A stretch of 7,663 nucleotides of DNA from Spirochaetes bacterium RBG_16_67_19 (GTDB taxonomy: Bacteria; Spirochaetota; Spirochaetia; SZUA-6; DRHE01): contig MIBK01000028.1 of the NCBI GenBank assembly GCA_001829505.1, positions 15,951 to 23,613 of the forward strand, given 5' to 3'. Shown piece by piece: positions 1 through 5,571 of the stretch. Position 1 is the first letter of the stretch; the number at the start of each line of letters is the position of its first letter. Below the pieces are notes generated by a model. The model was not told the DNA's origin. It saw only the letters and a program-made list of their open reading frames with translations, and ran no database searches. A program made the translations under genes and the position numbers.

Positions 1-196
1 TGCGTCCCGGGGGGCGCACCAGCCGCAGGATGGACAGCCCCAGGGTGGACTTGCCGCACCCGGACTCGCCCACCAGCCCCAGCGCTTCCCCGTCGCTCAG
101 GTCCAGGTCCACCTGCTCCGCCGCGCGAACGGTGCCTATGGCGATGGGGTAGGCTATGGACAGGCCGCGCACCTTGAGTATCGGCTCGGGGTTCAC
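1..196 (-). CDS. Peptide ABC transporter ATP-binding protein (DppD-type), N-terminal part
   Basis: This is the start of the cytoplasmic ATPase that powers the peptide importer; 65 codons are visible before the left edge. The protein begins [15 protein letters not shown] and carries a clear Walker A motif, GESGCGKS, at residues 43-50, followed by [10 protein letters not shown]. That pattern is typical of the first of the two ATPases in Dpp/Opp systems. The start is GTG at 196-194. An ATG at 201-199 is excluded because its frame stops after two codons. The ribosome-binding site (GGAG) lies inside the last codons of the upstream permease gene. The permease stop (TGA, 200-198) and this GTG are one base apart, so translational coupling is likely. 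Signature motif, Walker B and the C-terminal oligopeptide-transporter region lie outside the window, so DppD versus DppF type is inferred from gene order and the N-terminal pattern. Confidence 0.9.
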   Translation of the reverse strand, partial: MNPEPILKVRGLSIAYPIAIGTVRAAEQVDLDLSDGEALGLVGESGCGKSTLGLSILRLVRPPGR

Positions 197-197
197 G

Positions 198-1118
198 TCA
201 TTTCTCCAACAGGCGCGGGTTCAGAATTTCGGACAGCCCTTCCCCCAACATGGTGAATCCCAAGGCCAGCAGACTGATCATGGCCCCGGGAAAGGTGATC
301 ATCCACCACACGCCGGAAGGCAGGAACTTCTTGCCCATGGACAGGTCCATGCCCCAGTCCGGGATGCCGGCGGGCAGGCCCAGCCCGATGTAGGACAGGG
401 CGGCCTCGGTCATGATGGCGTCGGCGATGTTCAGGGAGAAGACCACCACCACGGTGGCGATCACGTTCGGGAAGATGTAGCGGCCCAAAATCGTGCGGCG
501 GGGGGCGCCGATGGCCCTCGCCGCCTCCACGTACAGCTCCTCCTTGATGCTCAGGGTCTGGCCGCGCACCAGCCGGAAGTAGGTGGGGATGTAGATCACG
601 GCCACCGAGAGGGTGATGTTCACCACGCCCGGGCCGAGCATGGCCGCGAAAGCGATGGCCAGGATCAAACCGGGGAAGGAGTAAATCGAATCCATGACCA
701 GCGACAGGACGCGATCCAGCGCTCCGCCGACGAAGCCGGAGAGCAGCCCCAGGGGGATGCCGATCAGCGAGGACAGGATGGCCGCGGCGAAGGCCACCCC
801 GAGGATGGTACGGGAGCCGTGGATCATGCGCGAGAGCACGTCGCGGCTCAGGTTATCCGTGCCCATGGGGTGCGCCCGGCTGGGGGCGGACATCTGGGGG
901 CCGGCCTCCTGGTCCAGCGGGTCGTAGCGCGCTATGGTGGCGGGAAAAGCGGCCAGGTAGATGGAGAACAGGATCACCGCGGCGCCGGCGATCAGGATCC
1001 ACCATTCCAGGCCGTACTTCCGGCGGGCGGAGCTGAAGCGCCCCAGCAGGCGCGCCACTGCTCCTGCCGCCGAATAGCGGGCACCTGCCGTCGCCGGTTT
1101 GGTTTCCGGGCTTGCCAT
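198..1118 (-). CDS. Peptide ABC transporter permease, DppC/OppC family
   Basis: Inner-membrane permease of a dipeptide/oligopeptide-type importer, 306 aa, which is normal length for DppC. After a roughly 35-residue cytoplasmic N-terminus comes a first membrane helix (about 39-60). A periplasmic loop carries the family motif [19 protein letters not shown] (83-101). About five further hydrophobic segments follow (about 104-126, 138-162, 166-184, 216-236, 272-295). The cytoplasmic EAA loop that docks to the ATPase reads [19 protein letters not shown] (196-214), and the conserved GLGLP...PDWG stretch is at 245-256. The ATG at 1118-1116 was chosen because AGGGGGAG lies just upstream and the preceding permease ends 8 bases before it. 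A longer open frame reaches into the upstream gene but is out of register with coding signal there. It is co-transcribed with the DppB-type gene upstream and the ATPase downstream. The exact substrate (dipeptide, oligopeptide or other) cannot be read from the sequence. Confidence 0.95.
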   Translation of the reverse strand: MASPETKPATAGARYSAAGAVARLLGRFSSARRKYGLEWWILIAGAAVILFSIYLAAFPATIARYDPLDQEAGPQMSAPSRAHPMGTDNLSRDVLSRMIHGSRTILGVAFAAAILSSLIGIPLGLLSGFVGGALDRVLSLVMDSIYSFPGLILAIAFAAMLGPGVVNITLSVAVIYIPTYFRLVRGQTLSIKEELYVEAARAIGAPRRTILGRYIFPNVIATVVVVFSLNIADAIMTEAALSYIGLGLPAGIPDWGMDLSMGKKFLPSGVWWMITFPGAMISLLALGFTMLGEGLSEILNPRLLEK

Positions 1119-1126
1119 CGCTCCCC

Positions 1127-2164
1127 CTAGTACCGCACCCGCGGGTCGATGACCGCGTAGATCAGGTCCACGATCAGGGACACGATACTGACGAAGAAGG
1201 CGAACATCACGATCACTCCCTGGATGGTCGGGTAGTCTCGCAGGTAGATGCGCTCCACCAGCAGGCGGCCCATGCCCGGCCAGGAGAAGGTAGTTTCGGT
1301 GAGGATGGCCCCTGCCAGCAGGGCCGCGAACTGCAGCCCGAGCATGGTCAGCACGGGAATGAAGGCGTTTTTCAAGGCGTGCCCGTACACGACGCGGCGC
1401 TCCGGGATGCCGCGCGCCCGGGCGGCCAGGACGTAGTCGGCTTTCAAGGTGTCCAGCATGTTGGCCCGGGTGAGGCGGATGAAGATGCCGGAGAGCACGA
1501 TCCCAAGGGTCAGGGAAGGCAGGAGCAGGTGCACCGCCACGTCGCCGAAGGAGGCCCATTGCCCGGCAATGAGAGTGTCCAGGAGGTAGAAGCCGGTCTT
1601 CTGAAACTCCGAGGCATACACACGCGGGCCCGTGCGCCCCGCGATGGGCAGGAGGTTGAGCCAGATGCCGAACACCAGCTGCAGCATCAGCCCCATCCAG
1701 AACACGGGAATGCAGTAGGCCACGTTGCCGAACAGGCGGATGCCGAAGTCCCGGCCCGTGCGCCGGCGGCTGGCCGCGTAGGCCCCCAGGGGAATGCCGA
1801 TCAGCATCGTGAAGCCCATGCCGACGATCGTGAGCTCCAGGGTGGCGGGCAGCTTTTCCAGCAGCGGCTGGCTCACCTTCTGGTTGTAGATCATGGAGTT
1901 GCCCAGGTCCAAGCGAGCCAGGTCGCCCAGGTAGGCGAAGTACTGCACCAGGATCGGCCGGTTCAGCCCCAGCTTCTCCTTCTGCTCCTCGATGACCCGT
2001 TCGGGCGCGTGTCCTCCGATCATGGCCGACACCGGGTCGCCGGGCATGACGCGCAGCACCACGAATACCAGGGTCAGCAGCACCCACAGCATGGGGATGG
2101 TGAGCAGGATGCGGGTGAGCGCGTAGCGCAGCAGGTTCTTCAACTCATCCGGCCTACGGAGCAC
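1127..2164 (-). CDS. Peptide ABC transporter permease, DppB/OppB family
   Basis: Partner inner-membrane permease of the importer, 345 aa from the GTG at 2164. Family landmarks are the N-terminal helix LTRILLTIPMLWVLLTLVFV (about 16-35) followed by the typical RVMPGDPV (38-45). Then come DLGNS (86-90) and LLEKLPATLELTI (101-113). The EAA loop is YVLAARARGIPERRV (244-258) with KNAFIPVL (265-272). Near the end are TFSWPGMGRLLVERI (292-306) and a terminal DPRVRY. The start is uncertain: GTG at 2164-2162 has only a weak Shine-Dalgarno, whereas TTG at 2143-2141 would give a more family-like MKNLLRYAL start and sits behind GGATGAG. The gene lies 22 bases after the terminator that follows the binding-protein gene, with no clear promoter between. 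Its expression therefore probably depends on read-through. The next permease starts 8 bases after its stop. Confidence 0.95.
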   Translation of the reverse strand: MLRRPDELKNLLRYALTRILLTIPMLWVLLTLVFVVLRVMPGDPVSAMIGGHAPERVIEEQKEKLGLNRPILVQYFAYLGDLARLDLGNSMIYNQKVSQPLLEKLPATLELTIVGMGFTMLIGIPLGAYAASRRRTGRDFGIRLFGNVAYCIPVFWMGLMLQLVFGIWLNLLPIAGRTGPRVYASEFQKTGFYLLDTLIAGQWASFGDVAVHLLLPSLTLGIVLSGIFIRLTRANMLDTLKADYVLAARARGIPERRVVYGHALKNAFIPVLTMLGLQFAALLAGAILTETTFSWPGMGRLLVERIYLRDYPTIQGVIVMFAFFVSIVSLIVDLIYAVIDPRVRY

Positions 2165-2186
2165 TACTGTACCCGATAGCCGGAAT

Positions 2187-2216
2187 AAAAAAAAGCCCGG
2201 GGATCGCCCCCGGGCT
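2187..2216 (-). terminator. Rho-independent terminator between binding-protein and permease genes
   Basis: Read on the minus strand, a perfect 9-bp stem AGCCCGGGG / CCCCGGGCT closes a 5-base loop (GCGAT) and runs straight into a tract of eight T. It begins 19 bases after the stop codon of the binding-protein gene and ends 22 bases before the GTG of the DppB-type gene. An all-GC-core stem with an uninterrupted U tract is a textbook intrinsic terminator. It should end most transcripts after the binding-protein gene and let a minority continue into the permease genes. Confidence 0.93.
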
Positions 2217-2234
2217 CGATTGGCCGCAGCCGAC

Positions 2235-3776
2235 TTACTGCATGGACAGCTCGGAGTAGAGGAACTGCAGCGGCGGCCCGATCTTGACGCCCTTCACGCT
2301 GGGCTTGGTGAAAACGAAAAGGTCGCCCTGCCAGATGGGCACCGTGGGCACCTCGTCGGTCCAGCGCTTCTGGATTTCCTTGAACGCGCCGGCGCGCACC
2401 TTCGGGTCCGCGTTGCTCTGCTCTTTCAGGAACAACTCGTCCCACTCCTTGTTGGAGAAGTTGATGCCCATGCCGATAGAGCCGGAGGTCCCCGCAAAGG
2501 CGGCGGTGTAATTGTCCGGGTCGATGTAGTCGGGGTACCAGCCCAGCAGGTACGCCGGCATCTCCTTGTGCTTCCACTTCTCCTTGTAGGCGGCCCACTC
2601 GGCGCTCTTGATGCTCACCTTCAGCAGCTTGGACTTCTCCAGCTGCACCTTGAGCACCTCGGCCATGTTCACCTCCGGGTCCCCGTAGTGGGAGGGGGTG
2701 TACCACAGCTCGAACTCGAAGGGCTTGGCGGCGCTGTAGCCGGCCTGGGCCAGCAGCTTGTCGGCCAGACTCAGGTTGCCGTCGCCCATGGCGGTCTTGA
2801 AGTCGTCGGCGTGGTAGATCATGCCGTTGGGCACCATGGAATACAGGGGCGAGTTCTGCCCGAGGTATACTTTCTGCAGAATCTCCGGGCGGTTGATCAG
2901 GGCGGCCACGGCGCGGCGCAGCAGCTTGTTCTGGAACACGCTCTCGGAGGTCTCGAAGCAAAGGTAGCGGATCTGCGGGCCCGGCAGCTTGTAGGTGACG
3001 TACTTCTTGTTGGCCGACAGGTCCTTGATGTCGGAGGGGTTCAGGGTCTTGAAGGCCACGTCCACCTCACCCTTCTCCAGGGCCAGGCGCAGGGTGGTGG
3101 CGTCGGCGTAGTAGCGGATCACCACGCGGTCGATCGCCGGCTTCTTGCCCCAGTAGCTCGGGTTGGCTTCGAGGATGACCTCTTCGTCGCGCTTGAAGGA
3201 CGTCATCTTGTACGCCCCCAGGCCGACCAGCTGCCCGCCGACCATCTCGGAGGGATCCCAGACGATCTTGTCCGCCGGATAGATGTTCGGGCTGATCGGG
3301 TAGTACGGCGGGGAAGCCACCAGGGAGTCGAAGTAGGCGCAGGGGAACTTGAGCTTGAATTTCACCGTATTGTCGTCCACCACGCTGACCGAGTCCACGA
3401 AGTCCGTGATCAACCAGGAAGGCTGGCCTTTCAGCGCCATACCGCGGTCGATGGACCACTTCACCGCCTGGGCGTTGAAGGGACTGCCATCGGTGAACTT
3501 CACCCCTTTGCGCAGCTTGAAGGTGAACTCGTCGCCGGCGGCATTGGCGGAGAAGCTCTCCGCCATGCCCGGCACCAGCTTGGTGCCGCCCGGGGCGTAG
3601 TTCAACAGGCCCTGGTACACGTTGTAGAAGATCTCCCAGGTGTGGAAGTCGTAGGCTTCCGCCGGGTCCAGGTTGGTCAGCTTCTCGGTGGTGCCGTAGA
3701 CCAGGGTTTTGCCCGCGGCGAACCCCATCCCGGCGACCGCCGCGAGGACGGCCAGAATCAGCAACAGCTTTCTCAT
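2235..3776 (-). CDS. Extracellular peptide-binding protein (solute-binding protein family 5)
   Basis: Periplasmic substrate-capture component of the peptide importer, 513 aa, normal for family 5. The N-terminus MRKLLLILAVLAAVAGMGFA is a Sec signal peptide, probably cleaved near residues 20-21. There is no lipobox cysteine, so the mature protein is likely soluble. Family landmarks in order: NLDPAEAYDF (35-44), YQGLLNY (54-60), TFKLRKGVKFTDGSPFNA (85-102) with VKWSIDR (105-111), LEANPSYWGKKP (202-213), LRRAVAALINRPEIL (286-300), LLGWYPDYIDPDNY (410-423) and VPTVPIWQ (476-483). The usual GTGPYKL is GLGAYKM here (185-191). The ATG at 3776 was chosen because AGGAGGT stands five bases upstream and the signal peptide begins there. 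A longer frame to 3845 would run through the promoter. It is first in the importer gene set and followed by a terminator. Peptide is the likeliest ligand, but this fold also serves nickel, glutathione and oligosaccharide systems. Confidence 0.96.
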   Translation of the reverse strand: MRKLLLILAVLAAVAGMGFAAGKTLVYGTTEKLTNLDPAEAYDFHTWEIFYNVYQGLLNYAPGGTKLVPGMAESFSANAAGDEFTFKLRKGVKFTDGSPFNAQAVKWSIDRGMALKGQPSWLITDFVDSVSVVDDNTVKFKLKFPCAYFDSLVASPPYYPISPNIYPADKIVWDPSEMVGGQLVGLGAYKMTSFKRDEEVILEANPSYWGKKPAIDRVVIRYYADATTLRLALEKGEVDVAFKTLNPSDIKDLSANKKYVTYKLPGPQIRYLCFETSESVFQNKLLRRAVAALINRPEILQKVYLGQNSPLYSMVPNGMIYHADDFKTAMGDGNLSLADKLLAQAGYSAAKPFEFELWYTPSHYGDPEVNMAEVLKVQLEKSKLLKVSIKSAEWAAYKEKWKHKEMPAYLLGWYPDYIDPDNYTAAFAGTSGSIGMGINFSNKEWDELFLKEQSNADPKVRAGAFKEIQKRWTDEVPTVPIWQGDLFVFTKPSVKGVKIGPPLQFLYSELSMQ

Positions 3777-3780
3777 GCAC

Positions 3781-3787
3781 ACCTCCT
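3781..3787 (-). promoter_or_regulatory. Ribosome binding site of the peptide-binding protein
   Basis: On the minus strand AGGAGGT lies five bases before the ATG at 3776, a near-perfect Shine-Dalgarno. It fixes this start over the upstream in-frame ATG at 3845, which has no such site and would place coding sequence across the promoter. Confidence 0.9.
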
Positions 3788-3804
3788 CATTTGAATATGG
3801 ATTA

Positions 3805-3832
3805 AGGATAATATAAGGGTACCCATTGTCAA
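3805..3832 (-). promoter_or_regulatory. Sigma-70-like promoter of the peptide-binding protein
   Basis: On the minus strand a perfect -35 box TTGACA (3832-3827) is followed, after a 16-base spacer, by TATCCT (3810-3805, four of six consensus bases). The surroundings are AT-rich in an otherwise GC-rich window. The predicted start of transcription is near 3798, giving a leader of about 20 bases that holds the AGGAGGT site. Confidence 0.72.
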
Positions 3833-3833
3833 T

Positions 3834-3863
3834 GCCGCGGGGCAACCACGGCGGGTCCGCGGC
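3834..3863. repeat. GC-rich inverted repeat between lipoprotein stop and binding-protein -35 box
   Basis: GCCGCGG (3834-3840) and CCGCGGC (3857-3863) form a perfect 7-bp inverted repeat around a 16-base loop. It starts directly after the stop codon of the small lipoprotein gene and ends one base before the -35 box of the binding-protein promoter. No T tract follows on the minus strand, so it is not a standard intrinsic terminator. It may stabilise the 3' end of the lipoprotein transcript or be a protein-binding site; in such GC-rich DNA it may also be chance. Confidence 0.35.
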
Positions 3864-4112
3864 CTAGGGGTGCGGCTGGGGCGCGCTGTTGGGATCGTGG
3901 CAGCCCGGCCAGCAGCGCAGCCGGTAATACTTGAACGGGTGTTCCGGAAGAGGCCCGTCCCCAGGGTACCAGACGCCCGGGGCGATTGGGTACTGCCACG
4001 GCGTTTGGGATTCGGCGGCAGGAAGATCGCTCCAGTCAGCTTCCGGCGAACCCGCGCAGCCCACTGCCAGTGATAGCACTCCCAAGAGGATGAGCGCGAA
4101 GAAAAACCTCAT
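3864..4112 (-). CDS. Small predicted lipoprotein, hypothetical
   Basis: An 82-aa protein of unknown function. The N-terminus MRFFFALILLGVLSLAVGC has a positively charged start, a hydrophobic core and a lipobox-like AVGC at 16-19, so Cys19 is the probable lipidation site. Ala at +2 would favour the outer membrane in a Gram-negative cell. The mature part, about 64 residues, is rich in Pro, Trp and Tyr (for example APGVWYPGDG, 44-53) and ends with RCWPGCHDPN (66-75), a Cys-X3-Cys-His arrangement. The ATG at 4112 is supported by AGAGGTG about six bases upstream and by the signal sequence starting there. The open frame extends further upstream, but that is only the antisense of the dehydrogenase gene. 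It lies upstream of and co-directional with the binding-protein gene, which has its own promoter. I do not recognise the family. Confidence 0.75.
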   Translation of the reverse strand: MRFFFALILLGVLSLAVGCAGSPEADWSDLPAAESQTPWQYPIAPGVWYPGDGPLPEHPFKYYRLRCWPGCHDPNSAPQPHP

Positions 4113-4132
4113 GGTTACACCTCTGGCTGGGA

Positions 4133-4161
4133 ATTGTACGCCTGATTCTGTTTCCCTGCAA
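4133..4161 (-). promoter_or_regulatory. Putative promoter of the small lipoprotein gene
   Basis: On the minus strand TACAAT (4138-4133, five of six consensus bases) is preceded at exactly 17 bases by TTGCAG (4161-4156, a weak -35 that keeps TTG). Transcription would start near 4127, leaving only about 14 bases of leader, just enough for the AGAGGTG site at 4124-4118. Confidence 0.5.
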
Positions 4162-4192
4162 TGCAACTGCCGTAACGGGTTGCTCTCCTTCA

Positions 4193-4208
4193 CTTGACAA
4201 CTGTCGAG
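4193..4208. promoter_or_regulatory. Imperfect palindrome over the dehydrogenase -35 box, possible operator
   Basis: CTTGACA and TGTCGAG are separated by AC. Seven of eight base pairs match, with one T/G mismatch. The palindrome covers the whole -35 hexamer, so a dimeric regulator bound here would block RNA polymerase. It is short and no regulator is identified, so this is a suggestion only. Confidence 0.3.
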
Positions 4209-4222
4209 AATGGAGTCACTAT
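4194..4222 (+). promoter_or_regulatory. Putative promoter of the glutamate dehydrogenase gene
   Basis: A perfect -35 TTGACA (4194-4199) is followed after 17 bases by CACTAT (4217-4222), which matches only three of six -10 positions. The strong -35 with a poor -10 suggests either dependence on an activator or another -10 nearby. An AT-rich leader of about 30 bases follows, ending in the GGAGG site at 4248-4252, six bases before the ATG. Confidence 0.5.
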
Positions 4223-4235
4223 TCAAATCATATTT

Positions 4236-4248
4236 CAAATTAAATTTG
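4236..4248. repeat. Short AT-rich palindrome and repeated CAAAT units in the dehydrogenase leader
   Basis: CAAATT (4236-4241) and AATTTG (4243-4248) form a 6-bp palindrome around a single A, touching the first G of the ribosome-binding site. TTCAAAT also occurs as a direct repeat at 4222-4228 and 4234-4240, twelve bases apart. The same TATTCAAAT 9-mer stands in the leader of the divergent binding-protein gene at 3797-3789. Possible regulator contacts, or simply AT-rich leader sequence. Confidence 0.3.
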
Positions 4249-4258
4249 GAGGAAGGCC

Positions 4259-5302
4259 ATGCCCAAGCAGTCCTACAACCCCTTCTTGATGGCGCAGGCG
4301 CAGTTCGACAAGGTGGCCGAGTCGCTGGCCCTGGAAGAGTCAGTCCGCGAGCTGCTGCGCTTTCCGCTGCGCGAATACCACGTGAGCATCCCGGTGCGCA
4401 TGGACGACGGGAAGGTCCGGGTGTTCCGCGGCTTCCGCATCCAGCACAATGACGCCCGCGGCCCGGCCAAGGGCGGAATCCGCTTTCATCCGCAGGAGAC
4501 CGTCGACATGGTGCGCGCCCTGTCCATGTGGATGACCTGGAAGTGCTCGGTCGTGGACATCCCGCTGGGCGGAGCCAAGGGCGGGGTGGTGTGCGACCCG
4601 CACAACCTGAGCCTGCGGGAGCAGGAGCAGATCTGCCGCGGCTGGGTCCGCCAGCTGGTCCGGGACATGGGCCCGGTTCGCGACGTTCCGGCACCGGACG
4701 TGATGACCAACGGCCAGCACATGCTGTGGATGCTGGATGAGTACGAGACGATCCTGGGCGGACGCTATCCCGGCTTCATCACCGGCAAGCCGGTGGGTCT
4801 GGGCGGCTCGCTGGGGCGCACCGAGGCCACGGGTTTCGGCCTGGTCTTCGTGATGCGGGAAGCACTGAAGGAGCTGGGACTGAGGCCGGAAGCCACCACC
4901 GCCAGCGTGCAGGGCTTCGGCAACGTGGCCCGCTACGCGGTGCAGCTGTACCAGCGCCTGGGCGGCAAGGTCCTGAGCGTGGCCTGCTGGGACCAGGGAG
5001 ACCAGGCCAGCTATACCTACCGGAAAAAGAGCGGGATCGACCTGGAGGAGCTGGTGGGCATCACCGACCGCTTCGGGGGGATCGACAAGGCCAAGGCCAC
5101 GGACCTGGGCTACGAGCAGCTGCCCGGCGACGCCTGGCTGGAGCAGGAGGTGGACATCCTGATCCCGGCGGCGCTGGAGAACCAGATCCACGCCGGCAAC
5201 GTGGAGAAGATGTCGAAGAAGGTGAAGCTGGTGGCCGAAGGGGCCAACGGGCCCACCGCGCCGGAGCCGACCAGATCTTTGCCAAGCGGGGGGTGTTCCT
5301 GA
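4259..5302 (+). CDS. gdhA: Glutamate dehydrogenase, main part of a frameshifted gene
   Basis: Glu/Leu/Phe/Val dehydrogenase superfamily. The enzyme catalyses reversible oxidative deamination of glutamate to 2-oxoglutarate and ammonia with NAD(P)+ in the cytoplasm, usually as a hexamer. As read it is 347 aa, but only the first 336 are in register; the last 11 (from PTRSLP) are out of frame. Substrate-domain motifs are NDARGPAKGGIRFHP (64-78, Lys71), TWKCSVVDIPLGGAKGGV (93-110, Lys95 and catalytic Lys107), PAPDVMTN (144-151, catalytic Asp147) and RTEATGFG (187-194, Thr191). The Rossmann domain follows with VQGFGNVARYAV (217-228). Glutamate over other amino acids is favoured by Lys71 and Thr191, equivalent to Clostridium symbiosum Lys89 and Thr193. 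The ATG is set by GGAGG six bases upstream. Near 5266/5267 one G appears missing: the family's GAG-GCC-GAC reads GAG-CCG-ACC. The remaining residues continue in the next frame to 5544. Coenzyme preference is not determined. Confidence 0.92.
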   Translation: MPKQSYNPFLMAQAQFDKVAESLALEESVRELLRFPLREYHVSIPVRMDDGKVRVFRGFRIQHNDARGPAKGGIRFHPQETVDMVRALSMWMTWKCSVVDIPLGGAKGGVVCDPHNLSLREQEQICRGWVRQLVRDMGPVRDVPAPDVMTNGQHMLWMLDEYETILGGRYPGFITGKPVGLGGSLGRTEATGFGLVFVMREALKELGLRPEATTASVQGFGNVARYAVQLYQRLGGKVLSVACWDQGDQASYTYRKKSGIDLEELVGITDRFGGIDKAKATDLGYEQLPGDAWLEQEVDILIPAALENQIHAGNVEKMSKKVKLVAEGANGPTAPEPTRSLPSGGCS

Positions 5303-5544
5303 TTCCCGACTTCCTGGCCAACGCGGGCGGGGTGACCTGCAGCTACTTCGAGCAGGTGCAGTGCAATATGAACTACTTCTGGGAAAAGGACGAGGTGCTG
5401 GGCAAGCTGGACACCAAGATGACCTCGGCCTTCCTGGCCGTCTCGGAGTTGAGTCGGCGCAAGAAGCTGTACATGCGCGACGCGGCTTACGTGATCGCCA
5501 TCAACCGGGTGGCCCAGGCCTGCCAGGAGCGGGGGTGGGTGTAG
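5267..5544 (+). pseudogene. gdhA: Glutamate dehydrogenase, C-terminal part in the shifted frame
   Basis: Continuation of the same dehydrogenase after the apparent one-base loss. Restoring one G gives ADQIFAKRG followed by VFLIPDFLANAGGVTCSYFE, a highly conserved family segment, and then the C-terminal helical region ending ACQERGWV. The corrected protein would be about 428 aa, normal for the family. This part holds the AGGVxxS serine (Ser362 in corrected numbering, equivalent to C. symbiosum Ser380) that contacts the glutamate carboxylate, so the truncated upstream product would lack a substrate residue. An internal GTG at 5293 could open an 83-codon frame, but it has no good ribosome-binding site and is unlikely to make a separate protein. 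Conservation on both sides points to a very recent mutation or a sequencing/assembly error rather than an old pseudogene. Confidence 0.88.
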
Positions 5545-5559
5545 GAGCCCCCTTCCGGC

Positions 5560-5565
5560 TATAAT
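5560..5565 (+). promoter_or_regulatory. Perfect TATAAT -10 box directly before the PEP/pyruvate-binding gene
   Basis: TATAAT stands in the 27-base gap between the dehydrogenase stop and the next gene, with six bases between it and the GTG at 5572. No -35 box is visible at 16-18 bases upstream, where the sequence is G-rich end of the dehydrogenase gene. At normal spacing transcription would begin at or near the GTG, giving a leaderless or nearly leaderless message, or a short leader if the GTG at 5584 is used. Confidence 0.45.
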
Positions 5566-5571
5566 GGGGGA

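Noticed and set aside
1119..2087. N-terminal extension of the DppC-type permease frame to a 629-codon fusion
   Set aside because: The extension lies in the wrong frame of the DppB-type gene; family similarity begins only at the ATG at 1118.
156..2179. Two long plus-strand frames opposite the permease genes
   Set aside because: Both are antisense to clear DppB/DppC proteins and show compositionally biased, motif-free translations.
2220..3794. A 524-codon plus-strand frame opposite the peptide-binding protein gene
   Set aside because: Shadow of a well-supported gene; the translation is rich in Val, His, Gly and Gln without motifs, and it runs over the promoter and start region of the real gene.
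4113..4694. Extension of the small lipoprotein frame upstream to 4694, a 276-codon protein
   Set aside because: The extra part is antisense to the dehydrogenase gene, is rich in Pro, Arg and Ala, and would bury the signal peptide; the ATG at 4112 has its own ribosome-binding site.
5293..5544. A separate 83-aa gene starting at the GTG at 5293
   Set aside because: The sequence is plainly the C-terminal part of the dehydrogenase, and the GTG is the codon of a conserved valine rather than an independent start.
5548..5570. CCCCC and GGGGG pairing in the gap after the dehydrogenase gene, as a terminator or a structure hiding the ribosome-binding site
   Set aside because: Only five pairs with a 13-base loop and no T tract; too weak to call, and it contains the more convincing TATAAT.
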